This document shows positions 1-12,300 of a stretch of DNA of 64,000 nt, one piece after another. Source of the DNA: Marsupella aquatica (lineage: Eukaryota > Marchantiophyta); the NCBI GenBank assembly GCA_973895155.1, contig OZ316894.1:24862001-24926000 (forward strand). The letters are read 5' to 3'. The notes under the pieces were generated by a model. It saw nothing but the letters and a program-made list of their open reading frames with translations. It ran no database searches and was not told where the DNA came from. The translations under genes and the position numbers were made by a program. How positions within the stretch are numbered: the first letter of the stretch is position 1; every line of letters begins with the position of its first letter.

Positions 1-2485
1 AATTTGAAACTTTGTTGAAAGCGCACATGTAGTGTAAACATTAACATCGCCCGGATGGTAGAACCCTGTCCGATGGAAAACCTGAGAATATTTGGACTGA
101 AAGACAGTTGGAAGCCTGAGTTTGGAAACCCTACGAAATCGATTTATGAACTCAATTGCGAGCACGGTTTAGAGTCTTGAAGCCTTGGAGCGTTTGTGGG
201 TAACAACATAGCCTGGGCTGATAGGATAACGAAGGACCTACAGTACTGGATAATCTAGGGAACTGTTGTTCCAGCCTGGTATTTTGACAGGATTAAAAAT
301 TGCAAGTTTGATAAGTCCATCTTCGTAACGCTCTACACAACTGGAGGTCGAGTTCACTTCGTATGAGCCAGTTTCTGCCTGTTGTGAATCAATTACTCGT
401 TCTGGGCAATGATGGGACCTGCGGATTGTAGATGTGAAGCACGTAGATGTGTGCTTGTAGGTGATGTTTGGATGGTCCCCAGAAGGTGGCGACCATCAAC
501 CCAGATCATTGCTATTCCAGCGAATCGTTTGTTCTGGTATGCGTTACTGCTGGGGAAAATGCTTACTATGGTGGTTCACAAGCAACTGCAGTCACACTCA
601 TTGCTTTGCATTCAGGCTTGATTGTTTCCAGTAGCTGTGCCATCCAAACCTGTGAAATCTGGGATTGCAGTCTGCACCAGTAGGTTAGTGTTTTGGGTAG
701 CAAGCCCAGATTAATCTTGAGTCGTTACCACGTAAATCTGTCACCACTGAAATCGATGACAAAGCAATCGGGAGTCTGCTGATGTGGGCTTTGCTCCAAA
801 TTGCCCCATTACGGATAGCTTCTTAATTGCTCTGACGTCTTATAATTTTAACAACCGAGCATCCATTTCTCATGGAATTTACCTTGAACAAGAAAACATC
901 CCGAAGACACCGGTACAGGGTAACAGGTCCCGGCACAGGGTTTTTGCAGAATTTTTGCAGAGGAATTGCTTACGGGGGATGGGTTGTTCAGGTCCGTTTT
1001 ACTTGCTCTAATTATATTGTAAATTTGTAGGAGTGCACATTTCATAAAACATTTGTGATCCAGTCCAAACCTGCAGTGACATAGACTCTCGCTCAAGCCT
1101 GTCTGTTGAAGGCAGGGCTCAACCACCAACAATCCTGGGTTTGCCCTTTTACTATCAAATTAATAGAGCATGTCCCTAGACGGACCGATGCAGAATTTGG
1201 AGACCAGATGCAAGTATTGCACGTAAGATTGCCTGTTGCATCCCATGGGCGGAAGAATACCTATGGTAGATTGCATGATTACGGGGTCTGTAGGCTACAT
1301 GTCCCAATTTGAAACATTCCATGGAACCTTACCAGGAGTAAAGGTAAAATGACAGAAGTTTAGGTCATGTGAAGGAAGTTTAGAAGAAACACGATCTACT
1401 GGCAAGGTTGCTTGTAGTGGTGGTCCATATATGAAAATATGAAGATACAATTTTATGTCACACAACATGGTGGAATGGGTTGGATAGGCCTACGCTTGAA
1501 ACTGTGCTTGGATAGGCCTATGCTAGTCAACTATGAGAAGTTAAGTGGGCACAGAAATTGCCGAATGAGTGGACACAATAAAGAAGAACCCATAGTCAGA
1601 TATCTTTCGGTGATCTTTTTGAGAAAGATGACCCAGTGCAACTCATTGAGTTGCTGACAAGATTTATTTTCCTGGGATTTTCTCACGACATTACTAATTC
1701 TGCAAAAACTCCATGGAGGGGGGAAGGTGCAGAAATACTCCAGGATAACTGGCACAGGGACATCCTCCAGAAAATTGTCTTGGCCCAAGCAGAAAGATTG
1801 GAATGCCAAATGTCCACCAGACCTGTTGGTATTTCAGCTCAGGATGGCTAGTACCTCAAATCCGGTTCCATCTATCAAAATCTAATCCTTTTGCACGTAG
1901 TAGTTGATAAACCCTGAGGTTATCAATTAATTAATAATTTTTTGGTGGGGACTTGCCTGTCCACTTAAAGCCAGCAGCTCAACCCAATCAACATAATTCA
2001 CTTTCCAAGTGAGGAAGAAGGATGATAATTTATGTGCATTTTGAGGGGTATCAATAGGACTATTAGAGCTCGGGAGGCAAAATGCTTGCCTGAATCAGAT
2101 TATAGTTTCATTTTAATTTGTGGACATGTGTCAATATCCTGTGTATCAGAATGTAAAACTTCCAGGTGATGAAGCGGTTAAGAGGTCACTGAAAGTTGGA
2201 CTTGGAAAAGCCAGAATGAAAGAGAAGTGACCATCTCACAAATGTAGAGAAAGCTTTGGTGCTCCCTAAAAATTAAGTGGATAGTCAGGCTGTCAAGTTG
2301 AACTATCAGTTTTTGAGTCAATCATTGTTTTTCACCCAGTCAAAACCAACTGGATAGTCCACCAGGTTGAATAATCAATTTGCCCAGTTTTGTACAAAAT
2401 AGTTCACGATTTGTGGTTCCAATGACTTGAAAAACGTTCTGTTTGAGACAAGGTTTGAGGACTTTGAGTCAAAATCAATATCTCA
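1..2485. other. no supported gene
   Basis: Only short overlapping reading frames occur here, the longest 94 codons, and none shows a domain I recognise. A frame at 468-683 has protein-like composition but too little to name. I see no RNA gene and no clear repeat. Confidence 0.6.
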
Positions 2486-2806
2486 TTGAGGGGAGTTCTG
2501 GTTTACAATGAAGGGATGTCAATAAATTGGAAAGTTGATTTTATAAGGTGTGTTCCTGATCAATTACGAGCTCGTATGGAAGTTCAGATTACTGCTGTTG
2601 TGAATACTTTCAAGATGTTGGTTTCAAAGCATCCTGTTTTCAATGTTAATGAGCCTGGTCCTCATCCATTGTTCCTGAAGTCTTGCATGAATTTCAAGGT
2701 AGGTAAGTATGTCTGGTTTCCAAAGCAGCTATTTGGAAAGAACTCTCTCCCTTCTTATACTATATTGATGATTGCTAATGTTTTGGAGTTGGAAGGGAGA
2801 GGGTAA
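2468..2806 (+). CDS. hypothetical ORF, possibly an exon or fragment
   Basis: The frame is open from 2468 (after a TGA at 2465-2467) to a TAA that ends at 2806. The first ATG is at 2516; the upstream in-frame TTG at 2486 is an unlikely start. The product would be about 97 residues from that ATG. It looks protein-like, with balanced residues and segments such as IRCVPDQLRARMEVQ and FLKSCMNFKVGKYVWFPKQL, unlike the low-complexity frames around it. I do not recognise the family. No neighbour shares strand or function. It could be one exon of a host gene, a piece of a mobile element, or chance. Confidence 0.25.
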   Translation, partial: VKINISLRGVLVYNEGMSINWKVDFIRCVPDQLRARMEVQITAVVNTFKMLVSKHPVFNVNEPGPHPLFLKSCMNFKVGKYVWFPKQLFGKNSLPSYTILMIANVLELEGRG

Positions 2807-2989
2807 CAAACTGTTTGCTAGTTATAATACTCCTATAACATAGCTAGAGGAAGGTGTCATGCAGCCTGAATTTGGAGTAAGGATTTTTGGGCTTATATGC
2901 ACTTCAAGGTACAAGAAGTTTACCATTTTTTTATAAACGGAGGAGCACAAAAGCCTCTAGTCAATTGCTAGGGCATAATTGAATGTGGT

Positions 2990-3790
2990 GTTGCATGCAG
3001 AAAACAAGGACTGGTGCAAATCATTGATGAAAGTGAATAATAGGGAATCTTTCTTTGCAAGGCCTTTGGGGACATGAGGGGCAAATCATTGATGAATGTG
3101 AATATGAGGGAAGATGCATTTTGCAAGGCCTCTCGGGGCATAATTGAAAGTGGGGGTGCATGCAAAACGCAGGGAAGGGCAAGCAAGTCATTGATGCACA
3201 TGAATAACAGTGAATTTTTTCTGGCAAGGTCGGTCCGTTTTGTCCTCATCTATTTACATGCTCAAAGAACAGGCACTGGGATCGGTGGCAAGGAGTCATT
3301 GATGAACATGAATAGTAGGGAATTGTTTCTTACAAGGTCGGTTGGTTTTGTCCTCATATATCTTTAGATGTATTCAAAGACCAGGCAGTGAGGCTAAAGG
3401 ATTGGGGAGCAAGCAAGTCATTGTTGAAAGTGAATAGTAGAGAATTGTCTTTGCAAATAATAATGAAAGACAAAGAACCACATATTTTTCAAAAAGTACA
3501 ACGAAGGGAAAGCAAAAGAGGTCAAAGTAGATGAACACTAAAGAAGAGGCAAATGCAACCCAAAAAACCAGGAAAACTGCTAGGAAATTGTTTTTTGCAA
3601 AGTCGTTCGTTTTTGTCCTCACCTCTATTAGTTCAAAGAAGAGTCAGTCACTCTAGTGTCTATGGAGAAAACAGGGATTGGGCAGCAAGTCAGTCATTGA
3701 TGAACAGACGACAGGGATTGGGCTGCAAGCAAGGCATTGATGAACACAAAACAGGGATATGGTGGGTGGCAAGCAAGTAATTTATGAAGG
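2990..3790 (+). repeat. degenerate tandem repeat array
   Basis: At least five diverged units carry the motif TCATTGATGAA followed by a variable ATGAATAGTAGGGAATT block, a GCAAGG block and, in several units, TTTTGTCCTCAT. Units recur near 3015, 3090, 3190, 3297, 3417 and 3697 with uneven spacing. Parts of the motif reappear near 16310-16370 (opposite strand), 20800-20850 and 29210-29260, so it is also a dispersed repeat. The short frames on both strands here are by-products of the array. Confidence 0.6.
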
Positions 3791-4526
3791 GAATAAGAGC
3801 TATTTATTTTTGCAATGTGTATTTCTTTTCTATTTTCTCCTCATTTCTGATTATGTAAGTCCAAGGAGGGCAGTCAGGCTGGTGAACCACAGCTGTAAAC
3901 TGTGTTTGCGTGTAGAAAGTATCCCTTGGCTGTCCTCCAGATCGAAAACTCTATGTGCAGTTAAAGAACCACAGGTGTAGAAAGTACCCCTTGGCTGTCC
4001 TCCAGACTGAAAAACTCTATGTACAGTTAGCTCTCTCTAGGATGCTCTGGGGAAGACCGATCCAGCATGCACTAAACCAGGTGTTGCATTACTTGATAAG
4101 CGCACACCACTAAAAGGTGCACTTATCAGAAAGTGTCTATGATTTACATTATGTTCGCACGTGCACTGGGCCCCCTCGGCCAGTGAGCAGCCTTATACCT
4201 CGGATCCCTACAATAAATTCTGTGCTCAAACTCCCTAAGTGCAATTTTAACCCTATTAAGAATGGGCTTACATTTATCAGTAAATGGAATTTCATGGGGT
4301 TGTGCGTTTACAGTGCATATAGACGTCTATCAAGGGTTAGTGCTTGCGGCGTTGTTGTTTTTAGAAATGATTTCAGGCCAGTGCGTGCTTAGAAATGACT
4401 CTTAAAAAGAGTTTGTAAAATAAAGGGGTACAGTGCATATAAAGGCTTATCAAGGGTTAGCGCTTGTGAACTTCTCTTTTAAAGAAATGATTCCAGGCCA
4501 GTGTGTGTTTAGAAAAGACAATTAAA

Positions 4527-4712
4527 CAGTATACCTTGCAAATCTGGCAAAATAAAAGGGAAGAACAGTATACCTTGCAAATCTGGCAAAATAAAAGGGA
4601 ATAACAGTATGCCTTGCAAAATCTTGCAAAATCAAAGGGAAATACAGGATGCCTTGCAAAATGAAAGGGAAAAGAAAAGGGAAAAGAAAAGTGAAATAAC
4701 AATATGCCTTGC
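4527..4712 (+). repeat. tandem repeat, about 51-bp unit
   Basis: Three to four units contain CAGTATACCTTGCAAATCTG followed by GCAAAATAAAAGGGAA. The first two are nearly identical and later units diverge. Related sequence resumes at 5081-5160, so the array is interrupted by the TIR element at 4720-5080. Confidence 0.8.
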
Positions 4713-4719
4713 AAATCTT

Positions 4720-5080
4720 GAACTTAAAGCTGGGATAGACACAAACGTTTGAGAAAAAGCCCTGATGGACAAACACAACCTGGATGGACACAGAACAAAC
4801 TTAAGATTGTGCTTGTATAACATGCTTTTCACTTGTGCTCCATTGGTGACCTCTAAGGAGCTGTCGGACCAGGAGCAGGAGGTTTTTGGTTGTTTCTTCC
4901 CATAGTCTATCCAGTCAGGAGCAACGGAGGAGGACGTACTTAACTTAATGTCTAAATCTCGGTTAGCTTCCGTTCAACCCGGATGGACACAGCCTGTTGA
5001 CACTGTAACACCAATCCCTAATGACACCCAAAATGGATTACAGGTGTCCAAAGGTTTGTGTCTATCCCGGCTTTAAGTTC
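4720..5080. mobile_element. non-autonomous TIR transposon (MITE), 361 bp, MULE-like by TSD length
   Basis: The ends are inverted repeats of about 32 bp that begin GAACTTAAAGC and differ at only two positions between left (4720-4751) and right (5049-5080). A perfect 10-bp direct repeat, TGCAAATCTT, flanks the element at 4710-4719 and 5081-5090. The target lies inside the local AT-rich tandem array. No internal ORF of useful length exists, so transposase must come from elsewhere. A TSD of 9-11 bp with longish TIRs is typical of Mutator-like elements, but the superfamily call is an inference from TSD length alone. Confidence 0.88.
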
Positions 5081-5248
5081 TGCAAATCTTACAAAATAAA
5101 AAGTAAATTGATTTGCAAAATAAAAAGAAAATACAGGTTGCCATGCAAAATAAAAGGGTAGGACAGGAGTGTGCGCTTAGACAGAGCAGCTCAGACATGT
5201 CGACTGTATATTGTTTGTCACACAAATCCCTTTTTTCGCCTCGACACC

Positions 5249-5412
5249 GAAAGACGATCATCTTTGCAGCCTGTCAGACGATCATCTTTGGATAATGTCA
5301 CGCACATTCCTTCCGTTTTGCGTTGAAGCTGAAAGACGATCATCTTTGCGGCCTGTCAGACGATCATCTTTGGGTCATGTCACACAGAATCTTCCTTTGT
5401 TGTAAAGCTGCA
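5249..5412 (+). repeat. two-copy tandem repeat, 82-bp period
   Basis: Units start at 5249 and 5331. Each contains two copies of AGACGATCATCTTTG, so the 15-mer occurs four times, followed by a TGTCACxCA segment and TTCCTT. Nothing coding is evident. Confidence 0.8.
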
Positions 5413-6939
5413 TTCTCAAGGCAAAAAAGAATCGAGTTGTATCAACTAATAATGTTTACTAGTCTGTCGTCAAGGTTTGGTCGCCCCTCGTGGGCTATGA
5501 TTTGTATGATTTCTATCGATGCTGATTCTCCTTTCGTTATAAAGCTGAATTTTGGGAAGGGGCAAGAGAAGTCTCCGTCGCATGAATGATCAGTTTAGTA
5601 GTAGTACTGACTCCTGTAGGTAAGGAAATGGTGTTTCGCTGTGGGTGTGTGCCTGTGTAGGCAGCAATCCCTCTCTCCGACATTGCCGTTGGGTGTGCAA
5701 ATGTTAAACGCATTGTGCGAAAAAGTTGTAGAAAGGCATTGAATCTCTGCCGCAGACTGGGGCGAAAAGTAGCGGTGAGACTGAATTGCATGCACGGAAA
5801 AAAGACAAAAGAATTTCTTCTCTCTTCTCTCTCTCTTCTGGAGTCCGGCAGAGTCCTGAGTCCTGACGAGCATCCGCCTAAACAATTATTTCGTACTTCT
5901 CTGCAATTCATTCGCAAGAAACACCTCTGACCACTTTCTGCCATAAAACTAATAAAATAAAGACGCTAAAGTACTGTTCGTAGTTGTTAGTCACGCACTG
6001 GCCGTCGTCGCTGCGGTCATGCCAGCTCCTCTCCAATTGCAAGAATTTCAGCTTCTCCCTAACTGTTAGGGTTGTTACACAGTTTTGGTACTGCAACAGT
6101 CATTTGTCCGGGTACAGAGGACGTTACTGTTGCTTTCGGTCGCGCTGGTCCGTCAATCTCTCATCTTCTTTTCAGAGGATTTCTACAACATTCAGCGAGC
6201 CCACCCTCCCATTCGATCGCTGCAGCAATCTCTATCGGTTTGCCGTCTGCGCCCCCCTCGTACGGGACAGTGGGGCCGATATTTCAATTCCTTCATTCTA
6301 CCCCGAGGCCCTAGAACGCTAGAGCTTCTGCCCGGCTCGATGAGCCCAATGATTATTAAGAACAGTTTACCCCTCTTCGAGTATTTTTGGAGCACAATCG
6401 TCAACAACATCCACAACAACAAGTCCTGTCCCTTCCATAGAAATCCATCCAAGCGTCACCACCGGCGTGGCGTCCATGTTCGGTCGAATTGGGAGCGGCC
6501 CTAGCTACTGCGCTACAGTTCTGTGGTTCAGGGTTTAGTCATCTTGCGTCATCCGAAATCCTGCCCGCGCCCCAACTTCTATGCCCTTCCAGGCTTCCAT
6601 GATTGAATCTATCCTTCCTCACTTACTGTAGTTCCATAGCTCCATCCCGTCCCGCCTCTATCAAGTCTCAACTTCCCTGTCCCGGCCGACTACTGATTCT
6701 GATTGACAGTACAGTCCGGTCGAATGCTGAGTTGACAGTGGACTGCGTGATCCAAATTGCTCGTGGCTTAGCGTTACCCACAACCGCAAATTGCTTACAA
6801 GGAATGGAAAAGCGCTTCTGCCTTTCTCATCCCCACCTCTCGGCTTCGCTATCCTCAGCCAGCCAGCCAGCCAGCCGACCACCGATGCCGATTGACAGAA
6901 CTTTGCTCCCGACGATTCAAATGATTACTTTCCTCAACC
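5413..6939. other. no supported gene
   Basis: Several overlapping frames of 60-139 codons lie on both strands in this GC-richer stretch, but none carries a recognisable domain and they contradict one another. I found no RNA gene or mobile element ends. Confidence 0.5.
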
Positions 6940-7051
6940 CCGTTCGGTAGAGTGCTCCTGTAGCTTCAATGGTCGAAAACGATCACAGCTTCACACCGTT
7001 CGGTGGAGTGCTCCTGTAGCTTCAATGGTCGAAAACGATCTCAGCCAGATT
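6940..7051 (+). repeat. two-copy tandem duplication, 56-bp period
   Basis: The segment beginning CCGTTCGGT is repeated at 6940 and 6996 almost without change through GGTCGAAAACGATC. This is a recent local duplication in otherwise featureless sequence. Confidence 0.85.
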
Positions 7052-9110
7052 CACAGCCCACTGCCGCTCCTGATTCCAATTGACAGTGCTAATCATTCGC
7101 TCGATCCACATCTCTTCCAGTCTTCCAACACTGTCTTGATGGTCCATCTACACTGCGTGCATAATGATCGATCGACACTGCTTGCAGTTTGCCGACTGCG
7201 GCCTGACGGCGATTGAGCGATGGACGGATGGGATGGGATCCTCGTCCCCACTTGCGCGCCCAGTACTACTACAGTACTGTACCTGACGAAGAGGAGAGGA
7301 CGACGGCGACGACGACGAGGCCTCAGCCCTCAGCCCTCAGGTCTCAGGCCTAAAGGCCTAATGGCCTGACTGAGGGAGGGACTGAGCCCTGAGGGCCTTC
7401 AGCACTAGTGCAGCTTCCGTGACCTGATCAGTACTACTGTACTTTAACTGAATGACCCAGGGCAACCGACACAGGAGAACCGCCGCCTCTGTGCCGTCCG
7501 ATCCCGCAACTTGCACGGCCGTAGCTGCGTCCTGTCCCCCTGCATTGTGTTTAGTCAACTTAATGCCATTCGGCCACTCGGGTAATTGTTTTGCGTTTTG
7601 TGTATATGGTAAAGTCAGTTTACAGGACATTAAGTCTCTGGGAACGAAACCTAATTACAGCTAAATGCCTGAGAGATTTGTGTGTTTACTAGGGTGTCTT
7701 AAATATAAGAAAAGGCATTTAACGAGAAAATTGAACCTTGCAGATGGCTCGCAATGCACTTGGGTGCATAGCAACAGTGTATAAACAGGCTGTCATCTAC
7801 TGGGGTAGACAAATATGAGTGGGGTCATGGCACTTTATGTGATTGAGTTTCCTGCAAACATTGGGACCTCTTATGATTCTTGGGCATGACTGGTCAAGTG
7901 TGGAGTTTGAGAGTATTTGGATGGTGGTCAGTTAGGCTAAACTTCTGGTTGGTAAACTACAGATTCATGTAAAGTCACCACAAATTTTCAGACAATGGAA
8001 AGGCAATGTTGTTCCTCAGCGTGCGTGCATGAAGGGCTCCCCCACCCAAAAGTTTCAGCCAAGAATGGAAAGAAAATCAGGTTACACAGCTTGTGGAGTT
8101 CCCCTTCTGGCTTCTGGCTTTCCGCACACCAAGAACAAAACATTAAAAGAAATGGAATTTTTGAAATGTGTGCATACTTGGTTATTCTGAGTTTATTGCC
8201 ATTGGAATCGAATCTCCCTAGCTCAAACTCCCAGGCCAACCTTTCCCAGCTCCAAGGATTGCCGCACTGTAGTGCCATCCGGTGTGCTCAATAAATACCC
8301 TTCTGGCGAAACGAGAGTTATGACTCAACCTAAATAAAAAACGCTGGCATTATAGTAGTCAATATGAAAAATGGCAAGTAAGTTGGCATTGTCATCCTAA
8401 ACTATAATACATGCGCCTTTTTTTCGGTAATCGTCATTCAAAAATGCAGTGCCAACAAAAAAGGTAATCAATAAACACAAGGGATAAAACCAAAAACTAA
8501 TTAAATATAGAGTGGACCAAAAGTACTGTAAATTTTTTTTTAACACAAAGGGAATCAAATGGTGGAGACAAAAGACAAAAATGAAACTAATTCAATTGTA
8601 TACACGAGTATCAAGGAGAAACATGATTGTACCATCATAGATACACAACAAAACAATATTGAGTGCACTATAAGTCACTATAATACCATTTACTCTAGAA
8701 AGGGTACATTTATAAACTCAAAAAAAAAATGGGAACAAATCTTAGCTCTTAGTTGAAAATTTGTTTTTTTTGCAACCTCTCCATATCCCTATTAATCTCA
8801 ATTACCTCTGCCCAAGCTAACCAAGCTACCTCTAGCCTACCCCCAAAGTTGACAAAGCTAACAATTTTATTCAATATTAATTAAAAACTAATTATTAAAA
8901 TTGAGTTTTAAAGAATTGGATATTAGCCTTAAAGTTTTGGTAAAACTTGAGTATAAATAAAATGTATACAATATTAATTTCTCTAAAAAATTTAAAAACT
9001 AATTTTTTTTGTATCATTGGGTTGTGCTTGGACTCTATGCTACAGTGACCGTTATCTCGTGTCTCCAATTTCTATGTGCAAATGCATGAGTTGTTGAACA
9101 CCACCACAAC
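7052..9110. other. no supported gene; AT-rich in its second half
   Basis: A short run of CTCAG/GGCCT-type low-complexity sequence lies at 7320-7400. From about 8300 to 9010 the DNA is AT-rich with T and A homopolymers. Frames here are short and unconvincing. Confidence 0.55.
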
Positions 9111-9119
9111 AACTCTACC

Positions 9120-9385
9120 TTGCCTTTACATCTCTCATCTCGCCTCACATTTACATCTTTATCTCATCAAGACAATTTTTTTCTCACCCTCGACATCTTT
9201 TAGGTCCTTGATTTTGTTTCTTTCCTCCATATATTTTCTCATCTGACTCGACATCTTTTAGGTCCTTGATTTTTGTTTCTCTCCTCCATATATTTTATCA
9301 TTCACCTCGACATCTTTTCCTCACCTCTTTTCTTTCCTCAACATTTTTTCCTCATCTTTTCTCACCTCGCCATGTCCACTCCTTC
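9120..9385 (+). repeat. pyrimidine-rich degenerate repeat (CTCGACATCTTTT motif)
   Basis: The motif CTCGACATCTTTT recurs in a strongly T/C-biased strand, including two nearly identical 60-70-bp segments around 9185 and 9249 that contain AGGTCCTTGATTTT. A related array is found at 30470-30720 next to the copia element. Confidence 0.7.
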
Positions 9386-12300
9386 TCTAGTTGCCTTGTA
9401 GGTGCACAACTAAAAATTGTGTTAGTAATCATACCCATCATGCTATGGGCAGCAAAGCCATGGACCACCAAAATGTACTGCAGTCCACTGGAGCACTTTG
9501 TCCAACGTGGTGATCGATCCTGATTCCTGAGTTCAGTTTCTGAAAGTTATACTGGTGTTTCAGTTTTGGACATTAACAATGGTCGCAATGTAATAAAAGA
9601 TACTTCTAAAATATTCTAAGTAGCTTAATATAGACGCAGCCTTTTCAGTTTAGACATTTATCGGAAAATAAAACAAGACCTTGGGAATAACTATTGTTTT
9701 ATTATTAGGGGGAGAAAAAGCTCTGTCTTATTAATAGGTAGCTATATGCTTCAAGCTGGAGTAAAGTAGCTGGGTGGTTTCCTCAGATATCGTGCTAAAC
9801 TGAAGATTGGAAACGCTGTCAGCAGACTCAGCACTTTTCATCAAAGGAACTGTAGATCACTTCATGATGACCATAGTCTAGTACTGGAGATATCTTGTTG
9901 ACCGGTTTCCCTATGAGCTTTCCCCGTCGTTTTGCGTCTCGGCGGGAAAGGCCGGGGGAAAGGTGTATTTGTCTGCGGAGCGCCCGAGGTGAACTGGCCT
10001 CGCCGCTGAATTTCAGCGACACAACTCAACTGAACTGACAACTTTATTGTCTTTTTCTAGATATAGGTGTAGAAGAAAGTGACTATGTCTGGAGGTCTGG
10101 AGGACGAACAGCTCGAATGGCAGGCTTGAAATCTGCTTTCTCACAAGGAGCCGTGAATCTTGGAGACCGTTTTTTATTGCTTTACTTTCTACAGTACAAT
10201 TTGGTGAAGGAGGAACTGCAGATTTCTAATATTCAGTTTGGGTGCCGTCCGTCTGGTGGATTGCGTCTGATCTACGAGATTCTTCTGATGAAGTCTTGGA
10301 AAGAAAATCCCAGTTCCTGTACTCCCAATCACATGGTGCGAGGAAGAGAGCTCAACCTTGTGGTCCTCGGCTCTGGGCATTGTCTCCCCTTTGTTAGCAG
10401 CACCACCGTATGCTGCGTTTAGTGATTCTTAACTCAAAATTTCCACGGCGAAAGAAAAGGTCTGCATGTAACTGCCGTGGGACAGCCTCTGGAAAGCTTC
10501 GATACACACAAACTAGAAGTGACGTTTGGTCGCTGCGCTGCAAAAAGGGTTCTGTCTCTGGTTAGCTAAAGCCACTAACGATAGATATAAGGGTTTCTGA
10601 ATACGTAGATCCAATGCTATGAACTTTATGGCTCTCAGGAGGGCTCTGTGTCCTGGATTCGAAATGCTAATGATGCAATACGGAAGCTGCAGCCACGATA
10701 TAAAGTAGGGCACAAATGGTACGTACATAAGCTGTGGTGTGTCTCAGTGTCTGTATGATATTTACGAAAATTAAGATGAGTGGCAATGCATGGTGAAGAG
10801 TAGTGACTACCGTAGGCACTACAGGGTTGAGTCCATGGAATAGTTTCCTTCATCTTCAAATGAAGTGCTCTTCTCGAAGTGACTTGGAAAGATCTCGCGA
10901 ATCAGTCGAATAACTAGTTTTAAAGTAAAATTCAAAGAGTTATTAATGTCTAGAGACTACTCATCACTAACTGTTCACACCGTGGGTTTAAAAAGGTTTT
11001 GACCAGCTAATTTTGACCGTTCACACTACAGGTTTCAGAAACTTTTTGAGTACTTAATTTTGACATTCTGTATCTCCCCTGATATCTAATGGAATCTGAT
11101 TTTTCTGGTTTATTAGAAACTACTTGGAAATATACATAAGCATGACAGTCATATTTATTTGAAAATTGAGACCCGCACAAATTTTCAGACTGAGATGCTA
11201 TCTACTTTACTTTGTCACAATTCACTCCTACATGTAATATGAACAAAAAGGGGCTTCACTGCAATTTATTCATCTTGGTTGCAAAAGTATATCCAAGCAT
11301 TTTGGCAAACCTGTAGATAATCCCAACTTCAATTCAATTTCAACACGATAGGTTGCCAACCTAAGGTCGCTACTGAAGTACGTACACTAAAGTACATAGA
11401 AGCTACTATAGATTGCGCGAGTGACATCCAGGTCAGTGAATACTAAGCAGCGCCGCTAGGTAAGCTTTTTGTTAGATGCAATAGTTAGACTGGAGGGATT
11501 GGGTGGTCGAGCGGGTGGGAGGCAGCAGAAATCTGTGCCACCTGGATAAGCTAAGGCGAGGCGAGCTGCGAAGACCGCGTTGCTACGGGTGCAGCTCGTA
11601 GATATCGTTTTGACCGTGTTTAATGATGACGACGTTGATAGAATTCTGAGCTACGTATAGAAAAGCTCTATCTGTACCACCTAGCCTCCAACTGCTTCGT
11701 TTGGAGCGTTGAAAAATTGTATCCAGAATGTCAGGCGATGGAGGGCGGGGGCTCATTTCACTTGTCCACAATGTCATATTCAGGCTGAGGTTAAAATCAG
11801 TCAGCCTCACACGTGCTTTGTTGTGTGGATCTACGGAAAGCCACTCAAGTACTTGCTCCAAATCCCTTGGATTCGTTTTACTTTTCTTAACCAAACGGTT
11901 TGCCACTTTATGTTCTTTCGGGTGTGATATATTTTGCTAACAAAACGGCTTAGGGTTCATTATCAAGGCATCCTGCTTCAGATTAGGTCGATGTAATGCT
12001 TCGGGATAGGATAAACGGTCTTAGGAGTATATTTGCATGACAAGTGGCATCGTTGATTATCTTGGTCACTTTCTTGTGAAGTGATAAGTGATCTGGTATT
12101 AAGTGGGCAGGGTTAAGTGCAGGGGTAAAGTTACAGCGAGGATCAGACAACTGACCTTTTTCGGGTCTGAGCATGGATATAAATACGGGGCCTCCGCACC
12201 GGAATACACATCATATCATTCGCCGAATTGTTTCGGACTTCAGAGATTGTTGAAGTGGGTCCAGGAGAACCGTAGCACCCTCTGAATGCAATCATTTTGA

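Noticed and set aside
468-683. Possible beta-propeller (DDB1-like) fragment
   Set aside because: Short and without a conserved motif that I could place; too weak to call.
7240-7420. GC-rich CTCAG/GGCCT repeats as a regulatory island
   Set aside because: Low-complexity sequence with no associated gene.
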